From Pseudomonas alcaliphila JAB1 (lineage in GTDB: Bacteria; Pseudomonadota; Gammaproteobacteria; Pseudomonadales; Pseudomonadaceae), in the NCBI RefSeq assembly GCF_001941865.1, contig NZ_CP016162.1, positions 2,604,001 through 2,668,000 on the forward strand: a stretch of DNA of 64,000 nt. The letters are read 5' to 3'. The notes under the pieces are model-generated. The model ran no database searches. It was not told where the DNA came from and saw nothing but the letters and a program-made list of their open reading frames with translations. Each line of letters begins with the position of its first letter. The first letter of the stretch is position 1. The translations under genes were made by a program, and so were the position numbers. Positions 46,470-55,189 of the stretch are shown here, piece by piece.

Positions 46470-47663
46470 CTACTGCGAAAGTTCCACCCCTGTTTCTTGC
46501 GTAACTGGCTGCGGCGCAGCGTTAGCGGGGGCTGGGGCGTTTCGCTGATGGCGATAGGCGCTTACCGCCTCATATACCGATTTGCGCAAACGGTTTATGC
46601 CACCGATAGGCCGGTGTTCGGGAAGTGCATGCCAGGGGTTGAAGGACAAATTGTCGCAGAACAGGTTCTGTTCGCGGCTATCGAAGTCCTGCGGGTGTAC
46701 GGTAATACGCGCAACGCTCTCGAAGGGCGATATCTTTTCACTCCATTCGACAGTCGGATCTTCGATGGGCATGTAGTACTGCGCGTTCTGCTTTTGCACC
46801 TGAAGTTCAAAACAGGCCGGCGCACGGTCCAGTGACAACTGCTGGTAGAGCGCATTACGCAGGAAGTTGGGCAGGTCGGTGTTTTGTTCCGGCAGCTCGT
46901 AGGGTGGGCAATTCTGTGGGGCGGGCACCACGCGGTACTTGATGTTCAATTCGCCGAGCTTGAACGGCGCGATGGAGTTGTAGGTGGTGGCCACGGGGCT
47001 CTCTGGTGCGGGAGCCAGCGTTTTCAGGGCGATGATCAGGTGGCGTGCCTCCCAGGTGCGCGGGTCCCAGCTTGGGAAGAAAGCCTGGACCTTCTTGCCA
47101 TCTGCCTGAGCGGCGAAATTGGTGCGGTACTCGGCCACGTCGCGAACGAAGAAGGCTGGATGGTTGAACATTACAAAGTCTTGTTCGCCAGCATGGGCCG
47201 GGCTCTTCATGAGCTTCTCGCCGGGTACGTCGAGCAGCTTGATGGCCATGCCACGTGCATCGCGGGCACGATCGAACTGCGGGTAAGCGTTGCCGTTGGA
47301 CAGGCGCATCCAGGCCTGCCAGGTATGCCCGGGCTCGCTGAACACGCCCTGGCGCAGTGACTCGTCCAGCGTATCCAGCACCTGCACCTCGGCTTTCACG
47401 CAGCCATGGGCCTTGGCATGCGCATCGCGCAGTACGCGGGTGTTATCACGGTGTTGCTCGACGATACGTACCGCATCTTCGATGATCAGCCTGCTCAGCG
47501 CTGTTTCATCCGGGGCAATCTGTTCTTGCGTGGAGACCGGGCCGGAGAATTTCCAGGCGTAATAGGCTTCGCCCAGGCCCCAGCCAACCAGGCCGACCAG
47601 AACGACGGTAAGCAGCAGTTTGCCGAGCAGGCGACCGAGCCAGAGCCAGAAGCGTTTCAACAT
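46470..47663 (-). CDS. Membrane-anchored catalase-related haem protein
   Basis: A 397-residue protein with an N-terminal membrane helix (LLGKLLLTVVLVGLVGWGL) that probably anchors it facing the periplasm. The rest is a short catalase-type core: distal His82 region AHAKAHG, MRLSNGNAYPQFDRARDARGMAIKLLD, the distal Asn region FNHPAFFVRD, FNPWHALPEHRPIGGINRLR, and the proximal haem ligand pattern R-x3-Y (Arg360, Tyr364). It lacks the C-terminal NADPH and flavodoxin-like domains of full catalases, resembling the minimal catalase-related haem proteins, which show peroxidase-type activity. It lies 33 bp downstream of the di-haem cytochrome gene, same operon. Confidence 0.85.
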   Translation of the reverse strand: MLKRFWLWLGRLLGKLLLTVVLVGLVGWGLGEAYYAWKFSGPVSTQEQIAPDETALSRLIIEDAVRIVEQHRDNTRVLRDAHAKAHGCVKAEVQVLDTLDESLRQGVFSEPGHTWQAWMRLSNGNAYPQFDRARDARGMAIKLLDVPGEKLMKSPAHAGEQDFVMFNHPAFFVRDVAEYRTNFAAQADGKKVQAFFPSWDPRTWEARHLIIALKTLAPAPESPVATTYNSIAPFKLGELNIKYRVVPAPQNCPPYELPEQNTDLPNFLRNALYQQLSLDRAPACFELQVQKQNAQYYMPIEDPTVEWSEKISPFESVARITVHPQDFDSREQNLFCDNLSFNPWHALPEHRPIGGINRLRKSVYEAVSAYRHQRNAPAPANAAPQPVTQETGVELSQ

Positions 47664-47696
47664 CGTTGCAATCCTTGTTCTAGATATCGGTTGAAA

Positions 47697-49571
47697 TCAG
47701 CCTTCGCAGCTCGGACCGGGCGTCCAGGCTTGTACCGGCACGTCGCTGAGCTGAGTCTCCAGGTCGGCGTTACCAAGCACCTTGAGGTATTCGATCAGTG
47801 CCAGGCGTTCGTCCGGCGACAAGGCGCGCCCGATGACGCCCTCCTGACGGCAGCCATCGCGGAACTCATGGCCACCATTGCCATTGCCGGTAACGCGGGT
47901 ATCGAGCAGGAAACCCCCCGGGAACTTGTCGCTGCGATAACCCACGCGTACCGGGTCGAATTCGAAATTACCGACCCAGAACTGGGCCTGCCGCTCGTAT
48001 ACAGGAGAGAGCAGCTCGAACAGATTGGGCACCGATCCGTTGTGCAGGAAGGGCGGGGTGGCCCAGATGCCGTCGAGTGGGCGGGCCTTGTAGCCGCGCT
48101 TTTCCTGAACGCCGATGGGCAGGCCATAGCCGTCCATTTCCTTGCGCTGGCGTGGCCCGATACCGGCGTCCTGATAGGCGCGGTTCTCTACATAAGCAGT
48201 GATATAGGCCAGGCCCTTGGCGCTGGAAATGCTCTTGAAATCGATTTCATCGAGGCTGGCGCCATACAGACGCACGTCCAGCTTCGACAGCTCGGCCTTG
48301 GTCCAGCCCAGGCGACTGATGTCGAAACGATGGTCAGCGATGTTGTCTGCGGTGGTCGGGTCGGTGCCGACGATGCTGATCGGTACGACGCGCATCTTCC
48401 ACTCAGGATCGCGCGACGGTGCCAGGCGCTGGTCGCGCGGCTTGGGATCGGGGGCATGACAATAGGCGCAATTCTCGGTGTAGAGCGCCTTGCCACGGCT
48501 GGCCAGCGGCAGATCTACCTTGCCGAATACAGCCTCTGGCCACTTGGGTGGCTGCAGCCGTTTCAAGGTTTCCTCAAGGGTGTAGAGGTCATGCAGGCGC
48601 ACACTGGAGGCGTAGCGATCAACCTCGGCAACGCCTTTGCCGTGTTCGTCGAGCAGATGCAGGCTGGCGCCTACGCCCAGGGCTTCGCCAACGTTGCGCG
48701 CCATCGGTTGCATGGCCGAGCCATTCCATTGCACCCAGTCGAATTTCCAGATGTCCCAGAGTTGCGGGTAGCTGACCGGGGCATTGGCGACGCGGTAGTT
48801 GGCGTCATCCAGCGCATCGCCGAACACGGTATTGGCGATACGACCGAATGCATCGGTACGGCCAAAGCCTTCTTCGGTCGGATACAGGCCGCGGTGCCAG
48901 TCGTTGAAGGCAGTTGCCAGCAGCCGGTCGAGCACCTGCTTGAAGTCCTCGCGTAGTTGGTCACGGCCTTGCGGGTACTGATCACCCAGGACTTCCTGGG
49001 CAAAACGACGGAATTTCAGCGGGTTGTAATAGGTGAAGGCCATGCTCATGCCCAGCGCCTGGCCAAAACCGCCGCCGCGCAGGGTGGGTACGGTGGAGGC
49101 CAGCGAGTGCAGGGCGGCACCACCGTCGATACGTACGGCCTGGCCTTTGTAGCGCAGCTCGCCGGTATGGCAGGCGGCGCAACTGATATCGAGAAAGTGT
49201 TCGCCGCTTTCGCTGTCTTGGTGACGGGTAAAACCGACCGGCAGATTGCCGGGATTCAGAGCGCTTGGCTGCTGCTTGGGATCGGTGAGAAAGCCGAAGC
49301 GGGCCAGATAATCCAGGCGGGCGAATTTCTCGGTACCGAATGGCATTTCCAGCGCGCTGAACCAGTCATAGCGCAGGCCTTTAACCGTGGTGCCCTGCGG
49401 CGTGTAGTAATAGGTCTGGCGCTGCTCTTCGCCCCACTGGTTCAGATAGTGCAAATCGCTGGGCTGCTGATAGGTCGGCAGGTTGGGGTTGGCGACGTAA
49501 TACAGCGCCACCGCCAGGCCGATCAGCGCCAGCAAGATGAAAAGTTTCAGGGCACGGCGGAGCAGACGCAT
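47697..49571 (-). CDS. Di-haem c-type cytochrome, peroxidase/RoxA-like
   Basis: A 624-residue protein with an N-terminal membrane anchor or uncleaved signal (LKLFILLALIGLAVALYYVA) and two c-type haem sites: CAACH at 131-135 (LDISCAACHTGELRY) and CAYCH at 368-372 (YTENCAYCHAPDPKP). A third conserved block is GIWATPPFLHNGSVPNLFELL, typical of di-haem cytochrome c peroxidase and RoxA/MauG-like oxidases. Its size matches the RoxA (rubber oxygenase) branch better than the 330-residue peroxidases. First gene of a two-gene unit with the catalase-related protein; divergent from the regulator at 49799. Confidence 0.85.
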   Translation of the reverse strand: MRLLRRALKLFILLALIGLAVALYYVANPNLPTYQQPSDLHYLNQWGEEQRQTYYYTPQGTTVKGLRYDWFSALEMPFGTEKFARLDYLARFGFLTDPKQQPSALNPGNLPVGFTRHQDSESGEHFLDISCAACHTGELRYKGQAVRIDGGAALHSLASTVPTLRGGGFGQALGMSMAFTYYNPLKFRRFAQEVLGDQYPQGRDQLREDFKQVLDRLLATAFNDWHRGLYPTEEGFGRTDAFGRIANTVFGDALDDANYRVANAPVSYPQLWDIWKFDWVQWNGSAMQPMARNVGEALGVGASLHLLDEHGKGVAEVDRYASSVRLHDLYTLEETLKRLQPPKWPEAVFGKVDLPLASRGKALYTENCAYCHAPDPKPRDQRLAPSRDPEWKMRVVPISIVGTDPTTADNIADHRFDISRLGWTKAELSKLDVRLYGASLDEIDFKSISSAKGLAYITAYVENRAYQDAGIGPRQRKEMDGYGLPIGVQEKRGYKARPLDGIWATPPFLHNGSVPNLFELLSPVYERQAQFWVGNFEFDPVRVGYRSDKFPGGFLLDTRVTGNGNGGHEFRDGCRQEGVIGRALSPDERLALIEYLKVLGNADLETQLSDVPVQAWTPGPSCEG

Positions 49572-49633
49572 CAGAGACTTCCTTGTAGCGTTCTTATTAA
49601 TTGGCCTGTTATGCCAATACTGCAGACTGTTGG

Positions 49634-49651
49634 CAAGGTGCCATCACCTTG
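49634..49651. promoter_or_regulatory. Perfect palindrome in the divergent promoter region
   Basis: CAAGGTGCCATCACCTTG is a perfect 18-bp dyad in the 227-bp gap between the di-haem gene (minus) and the regulator (plus). A direct repeat GCGCCAA at 49744-49750 and 49783-49789 lies nearer the regulator. Both are candidate operators; no -24/-12 promoter was found. Confidence 0.5.
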
Positions 49652-49798
49652 ATCATGAAAACTCTGCAATAACCAGTAGGAACAATGCATATAGAGAAAT
49701 GATCCATGAAGCGTCAAAGTTCTTGCTAGCTTTACGTTTGCGAGCGCCAAATTGTTGTTTTTATTGGAATTACAAAATAATGGCGCCAAGGATGGAGT

Positions 49799-51010
49799 AT
49801 GTTGGAGGCTGTTTCCGTCGCATCCCGGCAATTACTGATGCTCGATCCTTTCGATGCATGCGAAGCGCTGCTTCAACCATTGCAGGCCGCTGGCTGGTCA
49901 GTGCGGCACTGCACGCCAGAAACGCTCAACGGCCATGCAGGTGATGCACTCCTGCTTCACCTCGATCAGCGACCGAGTCATGCATTGCTCAAACAGCTGC
50001 AACTGACGGGACTGGGTTGCATCGTGCTGGCGGATGCCGAGCGATCGAGGCAGATCGGCAGCGAAGAGCTGGTCGGCGAATGGTGTTTCGCCGCGCTGAT
50101 ATTGCCGGGGGAAATGCCCCGCTTATTGGAAACCTTGCAACAGGCACAGGCAGCCACTCGCTTGCGCAGATTGAAAAGCGGACGACAACTGCCGCAGTAC
50201 TTGGGCAATTGCGGTGCAGCGCGCAGTCTGCGTCGGCAGCTGGATCGCCTGAGCCGTATCGAAGGGCCGCTACTTGTCAGCGGGGAACGTGGTAGCGGCA
50301 AGCATCTTCTGGCCCGCTTGCTCCATCAGCGCTCATCCTTTGCTGCCCAGGCCATGCGCGCTATCGACTGCGCCGAGCCTCTCGACGAGGCCGCTCTCGC
50401 CGCATCGAGCGTTACCAGCGTACTGCTCGAAAACGCTTCCCTGCTTTCTGCGGCTGATCAGCAAAGGTTGCTGGACTACCTGCAGCGCCATCCTCAAGCA
50501 CATCTATTGACCCTGGACCGAGGCGAGTTGGTGCAGGCACTGCAGCAGGGACGTTTCAGGCGGGATCTGTTTCATCAATTGGCGACGCAACAGCTACAAA
50601 CGCCGAATCTGCGCGAACATCCAGGTGATCTGTCGCTGCTCGCCGAGCATTTCGCCAAACAGCACGGGGCGATGATCGGGCGGTATCACCGGCGTTTCAG
50701 TGAAGAAGCGATCGACGCCATGATCAGCCATCCCTGGCCAGGCAATGTGCGCGAGCTGCGCAATCGCGTGATACGCGCACTGGTGCTGGCTCAAGGACGA
50801 CAGATTCTTGCAGCCGACCTTGGCTTGCGCCCGGCACAGGCCAGCATCGACGCTCCGGTAACGCTGGAGGACTACATACTGCGGGCCGAACGGCAGGCGC
50901 TGAACGACGTCCTGGGCCGCTACGCCAACAACATGAGCCAGGCGGCGCGGACGCTCGGGGTGTCTCGGCCAACCTTCTATCGCTTGCTGCACAAGCATCG
51001 CCTGCGCTGA
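49799..51010 (+). CDS. AAA+ Fis-type regulator lacking the sigma-54 contact loop
   Basis: A 403-residue protein. Residues 1-115 form a receiver-like domain without a clear phosphorylation triad (LLMLDPFDACEALLQPLQAA). The AAA+ module has Walker A GERGSGKH at 162-169, arginine-finger region GRFRRDLFHQL, and PGNVRELRN, but the segment that should hold ESELFGHEKGAFTGA is missing and Walker B is degenerate (SVLLENASLL). The C-terminus is a Fis helix-turn-helix (MSQAARTLGVSRPTFYRLL). It therefore probably controls a sigma-70 promoter, as VpsR-like proteins do. GGATGGAG precedes the ATG. Divergent from the haem-protein operon, its likely target. Confidence 0.85.
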   Translation: MLEAVSVASRQLLMLDPFDACEALLQPLQAAGWSVRHCTPETLNGHAGDALLLHLDQRPSHALLKQLQLTGLGCIVLADAERSRQIGSEELVGEWCFAALILPGEMPRLLETLQQAQAATRLRRLKSGRQLPQYLGNCGAARSLRRQLDRLSRIEGPLLVSGERGSGKHLLARLLHQRSSFAAQAMRAIDCAEPLDEAALAASSVTSVLLENASLLSAADQQRLLDYLQRHPQAHLLTLDRGELVQALQQGRFRRDLFHQLATQQLQTPNLREHPGDLSLLAEHFAKQHGAMIGRYHRRFSEEAIDAMISHPWPGNVRELRNRVIRALVLAQGRQILAADLGLRPAQASIDAPVTLEDYILRAERQALNDVLGRYANNMSQAARTLGVSRPTFYRLLHKHRLR

Positions 51011-51078
51011 GGCTCATGGCTGTAACGCTTGAGAAACACTGCTAAGGTGCTCGCACACCTATCGCCAAGGAGATCGTC

Positions 51079-51546
51079 ATGCACCCGTTCGACGCCGAGA
51101 AGCCGCCGCAACTGGCCGTGTTGCTGGGTTATGCCGGATTGGTTCCATTCGTTGGCGGTGCGCTGGGTATCTGGGTGATTCCCATGGGCTGGCGGCCTTT
51201 CGTGCTGGCTGCGTTGCTGGGTTTCGCAGCCGTGATCCTGGCTTTCATGGGCGCCATCCACTGGGGGCTGGCGATGCGGGCGGAGGAAACCGACGAGAAT
51301 GCCAAGTTGCAGTTGGGGCTCTCGGTGATCCCGCCCTTGTTGGGCTGGGCTGCACTGGCTGGTGGACTGCCGATTGGCTTGTCGCTGCCGATTTTCCTTT
51401 TTGCCTTTATCGGCCTGTACCTGGCAGACATGCACGCTGTACGCGTAGGGCTGGCGCCGCAATGGTATCCGGCACTGCGTACGCCGTTGACGCTGGTGGT
51501 GTGCCTGAGCCTGTTAGTGGCCTGGGCCAGCGTACTGATCCACTGA
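51079..51546 (+). CDS. DUF3429 membrane protein
   Basis: A 155-residue inner-membrane protein with five hydrophobic helices and the DUF3429 pattern: VLLGYAGLVPFVGGALGIWV, GFAAVILAFMGAIHWGLAM, LQLGLSVIPPLLGWAALAG and QWYPALRTPLTLVVCLSL. AAGGAGA precedes ATG 51079. The 3' end overlaps the convergent kinase gene by 33 bp. Function unknown. Confidence 0.9.
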   Translation: MHPFDAEKPPQLAVLLGYAGLVPFVGGALGIWVIPMGWRPFVLAALLGFAAVILAFMGAIHWGLAMRAEETDENAKLQLGLSVIPPLLGWAALAGGLPIGLSLPIFLFAFIGLYLADMHAVRVGLAPQWYPALRTPLTLVVCLSLLVAWASVLIH

Positions 51547-52065
51547 GTCGAGCAGCGTTGCGACCTGCTTCAGCGCTGCCTGGCGCCTCTCGTCCCAGCC
51601 ACCAGAAAGTTCGCAGAAACGCTGCCCGTTACCCTGCAGCCAGCCCCGGCAAGCCTGATGAAAAGCCTGGCGCTCTGCCAACTGTGGCTGGCAACGCTGG
51701 CCATCTTCGACCCAGGGCACGCCAGCGGGGTCGAGCAACAGATGCTGGTCGTAGTGACGCGCCAGCAATTCGGCCTCCAACCACTGCGGACAGTCGCCAA
51801 ACAGGCACCGGCTCCAGAGCATGTTGCTCAGCAGGTGGGTGTCGAGGATCAGCAGCGGCGGTCTGGCTGCCCGCGCCGCGTCCTCCCAGGCCAGCTGGCC
51901 GCGCGCGATCTCGGCGATGTCGGCGTAACAGGTATCGCGCTGCTGCTCAGCGATGAAATGGCGCACGTACTCGCCCACCACCACGCCACCGAAGCGTGCC
52001 TGTATGTGCGCCGCCAGCCAGCTTTTGCCGCTGGACTCCGGCCCGGTCAGCACCAGTACTTTCAT
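51514..52065 (-). CDS. NadR-like P-loop kinase (ribosylnicotinamide kinase type)
   Basis: A 183-residue ATPase with Walker A LTGPESSGKSWLAAHI, and VVGEYVRHFIAEQ and LILDTHLLSNMLWSRCLFGDCP, which match the kinase half of NadR that phosphorylates nicotinamide riboside to NMN. ATG 52065 overlaps the stop of pnuC by 4 bp, supporting a riboside uptake/phosphorylation couple. The NMN adenylyltransferase and helix-turn-helix domains of full NadR are absent. Confidence 0.88.
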   Translation of the reverse strand: MKVLVLTGPESSGKSWLAAHIQARFGGVVVGEYVRHFIAEQQRDTCYADIAEIARGQLAWEDAARAARPPLLILDTHLLSNMLWSRCLFGDCPQWLEAELLARHYDQHLLLDPAGVPWVEDGQRCQPQLAERQAFHQACRGWLQGNGQRFCELSGGWDERRQAALKQVATLLDSVDQYAGPGH

Positions 52066-52631
52066 GGCGCGTACTGCAACGCCGGGTCGCGACGCCAGCT
52101 CAGCCAGCCGCTGACGGCCAATGCGGTGAAAGCAGCGTAGAGACCAGCAGTAAGATACAGCTCGCTATAGAGGAAGAAGGCCACATAGCAGAGGTCTACT
52201 ACCACCCAAAGTGCCCAGCATTGCAGGCGTTTCTGCGCCATCCACAGCTGCGCGACCAGGCTGAAGGCAGTCAGGGCCGAATCCAGCCAGGGTGAGCTAG
52301 CGTCGGTGTAGGTCGCCATGAGATAGCCGAGCAGCCCGGCACCCAGCGCGCCGGTCAACAGTCCAGTCAGGGCTGCGAGCATGCCCAGGCGGCTGACCTT
52401 GCGCCCATCATGGCGTTCGCCGCCACGGGTCCACTGCCACCAGCCGTAGAGCTGCAGCGCGGCGAACAACAGTTGCAGAAGCAGGTTGGAATACAGGCGC
52501 CAGTCATAGAACAGCCAGGCGTAGAGCAACACCATCACCAGGCCGATGGGCCAGCACCAGGGGTTCTGTCTCACCGTCAGCCAGACCGCGACGATGCCGA
52601 GCCCGGCAGCAACGAGTTCGAGCCAGGACAT
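52062..52631 (-). CDS. pnuC: Nicotinamide riboside transporter PnuC
   Basis: A 189-residue inner-membrane protein with seven helices and the PnuC signatures: VWLTVRQNPWCWPIGLVMVLLYAWLFYDWRLYSNLLLQ, and the substrate-binding LYGWWQWTRGG. Members facilitate diffusion of nicotinamide riboside, trapped by phosphorylation. The kinase gene overlaps by 4 bp. ATG 52631 is preferred over the upstream in-frame Met because the extra residues are basic and lack a ribosome site. Confidence 0.92.
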   Translation of the reverse strand: MSWLELVAAGLGIVAVWLTVRQNPWCWPIGLVMVLLYAWLFYDWRLYSNLLLQLLFAALQLYGWWQWTRGGERHDGRKVSRLGMLAALTGLLTGALGAGLLGYLMATYTDASSPWLDSALTAFSLVAQLWMAQKRLQCWALWVVVDLCYVAFFLYSELYLTAGLYAAFTALAVSGWLSWRRDPALQYAP

Positions 52632-52681
52632 CCAGCGTCCTCGAATCAGAAAAGGGTGGCGATTGTACTGATGCCGGCGCT

Positions 52682-53296
52682 TCAGCACACCAGGCTGTCT
52701 GCTTGTCGATAAAGCGTCAGCAGCTTGCGGGTGATGGTTTGCTGGATGTCGTCGTGCTCGAAGCTCGACAGCCGCTCCAGGCGCGCGAGTTGCAGGCGAT
52801 GCAGGTGGATATAGGGCATCTGCTGGTCGAATTCGCGCAGGTCGCCCTTCATCAGCACCGGCAGGAACAGATCACCGATTTTCTTCTGGTTGCTGATGAT
52901 CTGCGCCAGTGCCGGTTTGAAGGGCATGGTCTTGGGCGCAGGCCCATCGTCCTTGATCTGGGGGCTGAGCAGGAGCCCCGGTTTGCCCAGAACCTTGCCC
53001 GGCAACACGCACAGACCCGTCTTGCGGATGGCCTGGCTGTCGATGCCGTGCAGGGTGTCGTGGAAGGCATAGGGGTTGGGCAGCACCACCATCTTGCGAC
53101 CGAGGTCGGTGGGGAAGTGCAGGCTGTAGTTGGTGTACAGCTGCCCCACCGATTCGGAATAGACGCACAGGCGATTCTCGAACAGCTTGATGAAACGCTC
53201 GGCCAGTTTGCGGCGGGCCATGCTGTCCAGGTCCCAGATCAGGTCCTGGTTCTGCGGCCGACTGAAATCGACCTCCTGATGTTGCATGCTGCTCAT
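52682..53296 (-). CDS. Conserved hypothetical protein (204 aa)
   Basis: A soluble protein (MSSMQHQEVDFSRPQNQDLI) of mixed helix and strand with no domain I can name: LDSMARRKLAERFIKLFENRL, VLPNPYAFHDTLHGIDSQAIRKTGLCVLPG and LPVLMKGDLREFDQQMPYIHLHRLQLARLERL. It begins 8 bp after the stop of the chemoreceptor gene at 53304 and probably shares its transcript. A TTG at 53323 would make it overlap that gene; ATG 53296 or 53287 are better. Confidence 0.7.
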   Translation of the reverse strand: MSSMQHQEVDFSRPQNQDLIWDLDSMARRKLAERFIKLFENRLCVYSESVGQLYTNYSLHFPTDLGRKMVVLPNPYAFHDTLHGIDSQAIRKTGLCVLPGKVLGKPGLLLSPQIKDDGPAPKTMPFKPALAQIISNQKKIGDLFLPVLMKGDLREFDQQMPYIHLHRLQLARLERLSSFEHDDIQQTITRKLLTLYRQADSLVC

Positions 53297-53303
53297 GCTC
53301 GAC

Positions 53304-54938
53304 TCATACGCGGAATTGCCCAAGCAGACGATTGAGCTGGTCGGCCAGCTGTTTCAGGTGCTGGCTGGCCGCGCTCGACTGTTCGGCAGCCTCGGCGGTG
53401 TTGTGGGCCAGTGCTGCCGTCTGCGTGACGTTCTGATTGATGTCTTCCACCACGTGGGATTGCTGCAGGGTGGCGCTGGCGATCGAGGCGTTGAGCCCGG
53501 TCAGGTTGCGTAGCGATTGGGCGATCTGGGCGAGACTCTCACCGGCCTGGCTGGCCTGCTCCACGGTCAGCTGGGAAGCGCGGCTGCTTTCGTTGATCAC
53601 CTTGACGGCGGCCTCGGAGTTGCCTTGCAGGCGCTCGATCATACCCTGAATTTCAGCGGTGGACTGCTGGGTACGTTGTGCCAGAAGCCTCACTTCGTCC
53701 GCGACCACGGCGAAACCGCGGCCCTGCTCACCGGCGCGGGCAGCCTCGATGGCGGCGTTGAGGGCGAGCAGGTTGGTTTGCTCGGCGATGGAACGGATCA
53801 CCTCCAGCACGCTGCCGATCTGCGTGCTCTCGCTGGCCAGTGATTGAATCACCTCGACGGCCTTGTCGATGGTGCCCGACAACTGATCGATCTGGCGCAG
53901 GCTCGCCTCGATGTTCTGCTGGCCCTGGCTGGCCTGGTCCTCGGCGGTATGCATCTCGCTGGAGGCGTGCTCGGCGTTCTTCGCCACGTCTTGTACGCCG
54001 TAGGTCACCTCGTTGACGGCGGTCGCCACCAGCTCCATCTGTTGCGCCTGTTGCTGGCTGTGGCGCTGCGCTTCGCTGGAGATGTCGCCAAGCGAGCGGG
54101 CAGCCTGATCGAGCGAGCCTGCCGAATCGAGCATCTGCCTGATCACATGGCGCAGCTTCGCGGTGAAGGCGTTGAAATAGGTCGCCAGGGCGGTCAATTC
54201 GTCACGCCCGTGGGTGTCGAGGTTGCGAGTCAGGTCACCTTCGCCGCTGGAAATGCTGGCCATGGCGTCCACTGCGGCCTGCAGCGGCTGCACGATGCTG
54301 CGAGTGATCAGCACCACCAGTCCAGTCAGGAGCAGGGCGATCAGCAGACCGATGCTCATGGCTTTCACCGCCTGGGCTCGGAACTCCACCTGTACGTCAT
54401 CGACATAGACGCCGGAGCCGATGATCCAGCCCCAGGGCTGGAACAGCTCGACGTAGGAGATTTTCGGTACCGGGTCAGTGGCGCCAGGTTTCGGCCAGCG
54501 GTAGTCGACCTGGCCGGCTCCCTGGCTGCGGGTGATGGCGACCATCTCGTTGAACAGCGCCTTGCCGTCCGGATCCTTGAAACCGGAAAGGTTCTGGCCC
54601 TCGAGCTTGGCATTCATCGGATGCATGAGCATGACCGGGGTCTGGTCGTTGATCCAGAAGTACTCCTGGCCGTCGTAGCGTAAACCGCGCACCACTTCCA
54701 TGGCCTGCTTCTGCGCCTCTTCGCGGCTCAGGCTGCCGGCGCTTTCCAGGCTATGGAAGTGCTTGAGAATACCGGCCGCACTCTGCACCACATGCTCGGT
54801 CTTTTCCGATTTGCCGGCGTAAAGATCGATGTGGATCTGGCGCAGCATGTAGGCGCCCTGCAAGATCAGCGTCAGAATGGCCAGCGCCAGGATCAGCCAT
54901 AGACGGCGGCTGATAGGAAGACTACGTAAGCTGTTCAT
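53304..54938 (-). CDS. Methyl-accepting chemotaxis protein with sCache sensor
   Basis: A 544-residue membrane chemoreceptor: N-terminal helix ([20 protein letters not shown]), a single periplasmic Cache_2 domain ([60 protein letters not shown]), second helix ([16 protein letters not shown]), HAMP and a signalling domain centred on [20 protein letters not shown]. Single-Cache receptors of this type often sense short-chain organic acids; the ligand is unknown. It is followed by the 204-aa gene. Confidence 0.93.
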   Translation of the reverse strand: MNSLRSLPISRRLWLILALAILTLILQGAYMLRQIHIDLYAGKSEKTEHVVQSAAGILKHFHSLESAGSLSREEAQKQAMEVVRGLRYDGQEYFWINDQTPVMLMHPMNAKLEGQNLSGFKDPDGKALFNEMVAITRSQGAGQVDYRWPKPGATDPVPKISYVELFQPWGWIIGSGVYVDDVQVEFRAQAVKAMSIGLLIALLLTGLVVLITRSIVQPLQAAVDAMASISSGEGDLTRNLDTHGRDELTALATYFNAFTAKLRHVIRQMLDSAGSLDQAARSLGDISSEAQRHSQQQAQQMELVATAVNEVTYGVQDVAKNAEHASSEMHTAEDQASQGQQNIEASLRQIDQLSGTIDKAVEVIQSLASESTQIGSVLEVIRSIAEQTNLLALNAAIEAARAGEQGRGFAVVADEVRLLAQRTQQSTAEIQGMIERLQGNSEAAVKVINESSRASQLTVEQASQAGESLAQIAQSLRNLTGLNASIASATLQQSHVVEDINQNVTQTAALAHNTAEAAEQSSAASQHLKQLADQLNRLLGQFRV

Positions 54939-55104
54939 GGACGAATTCCTGATTGTTGTAATTGTCGGCTTCAGGGCTGCCTCGAAGGGCGCAGAGCAAT
55001 ACTGTCACATCGAGGCATTATTCACTCTAGTTGTCTGATAGCATTTCGGCAGCCCGGCGCAGAACCTGAATGAGCACCGGGCTAGACCGTTGCAAGGAAC
55101 CTCC

Positions 55105-55167
55105 ATGACGGTTTTGTGTCCCAGGGCCGGGGCCACGCTCCACGTTCTGAGTTTTACGCGTAGGTAG
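55105..55167 (+). other. 20-codon upstream reading frame before uppP
   Basis: ATG at 55105, behind AAGGAACC, encodes [20 protein letters not shown] and stops 22 bp before uppP. Its ribosome site is as good as that of uppP. It may be a leader peptide or chance. The rest of the 251-bp gap after the chemoreceptor holds no other gene. Confidence 0.25.
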
Positions 55168-55189
55168 TTGCCGCGCTTTGGGGGATTTG

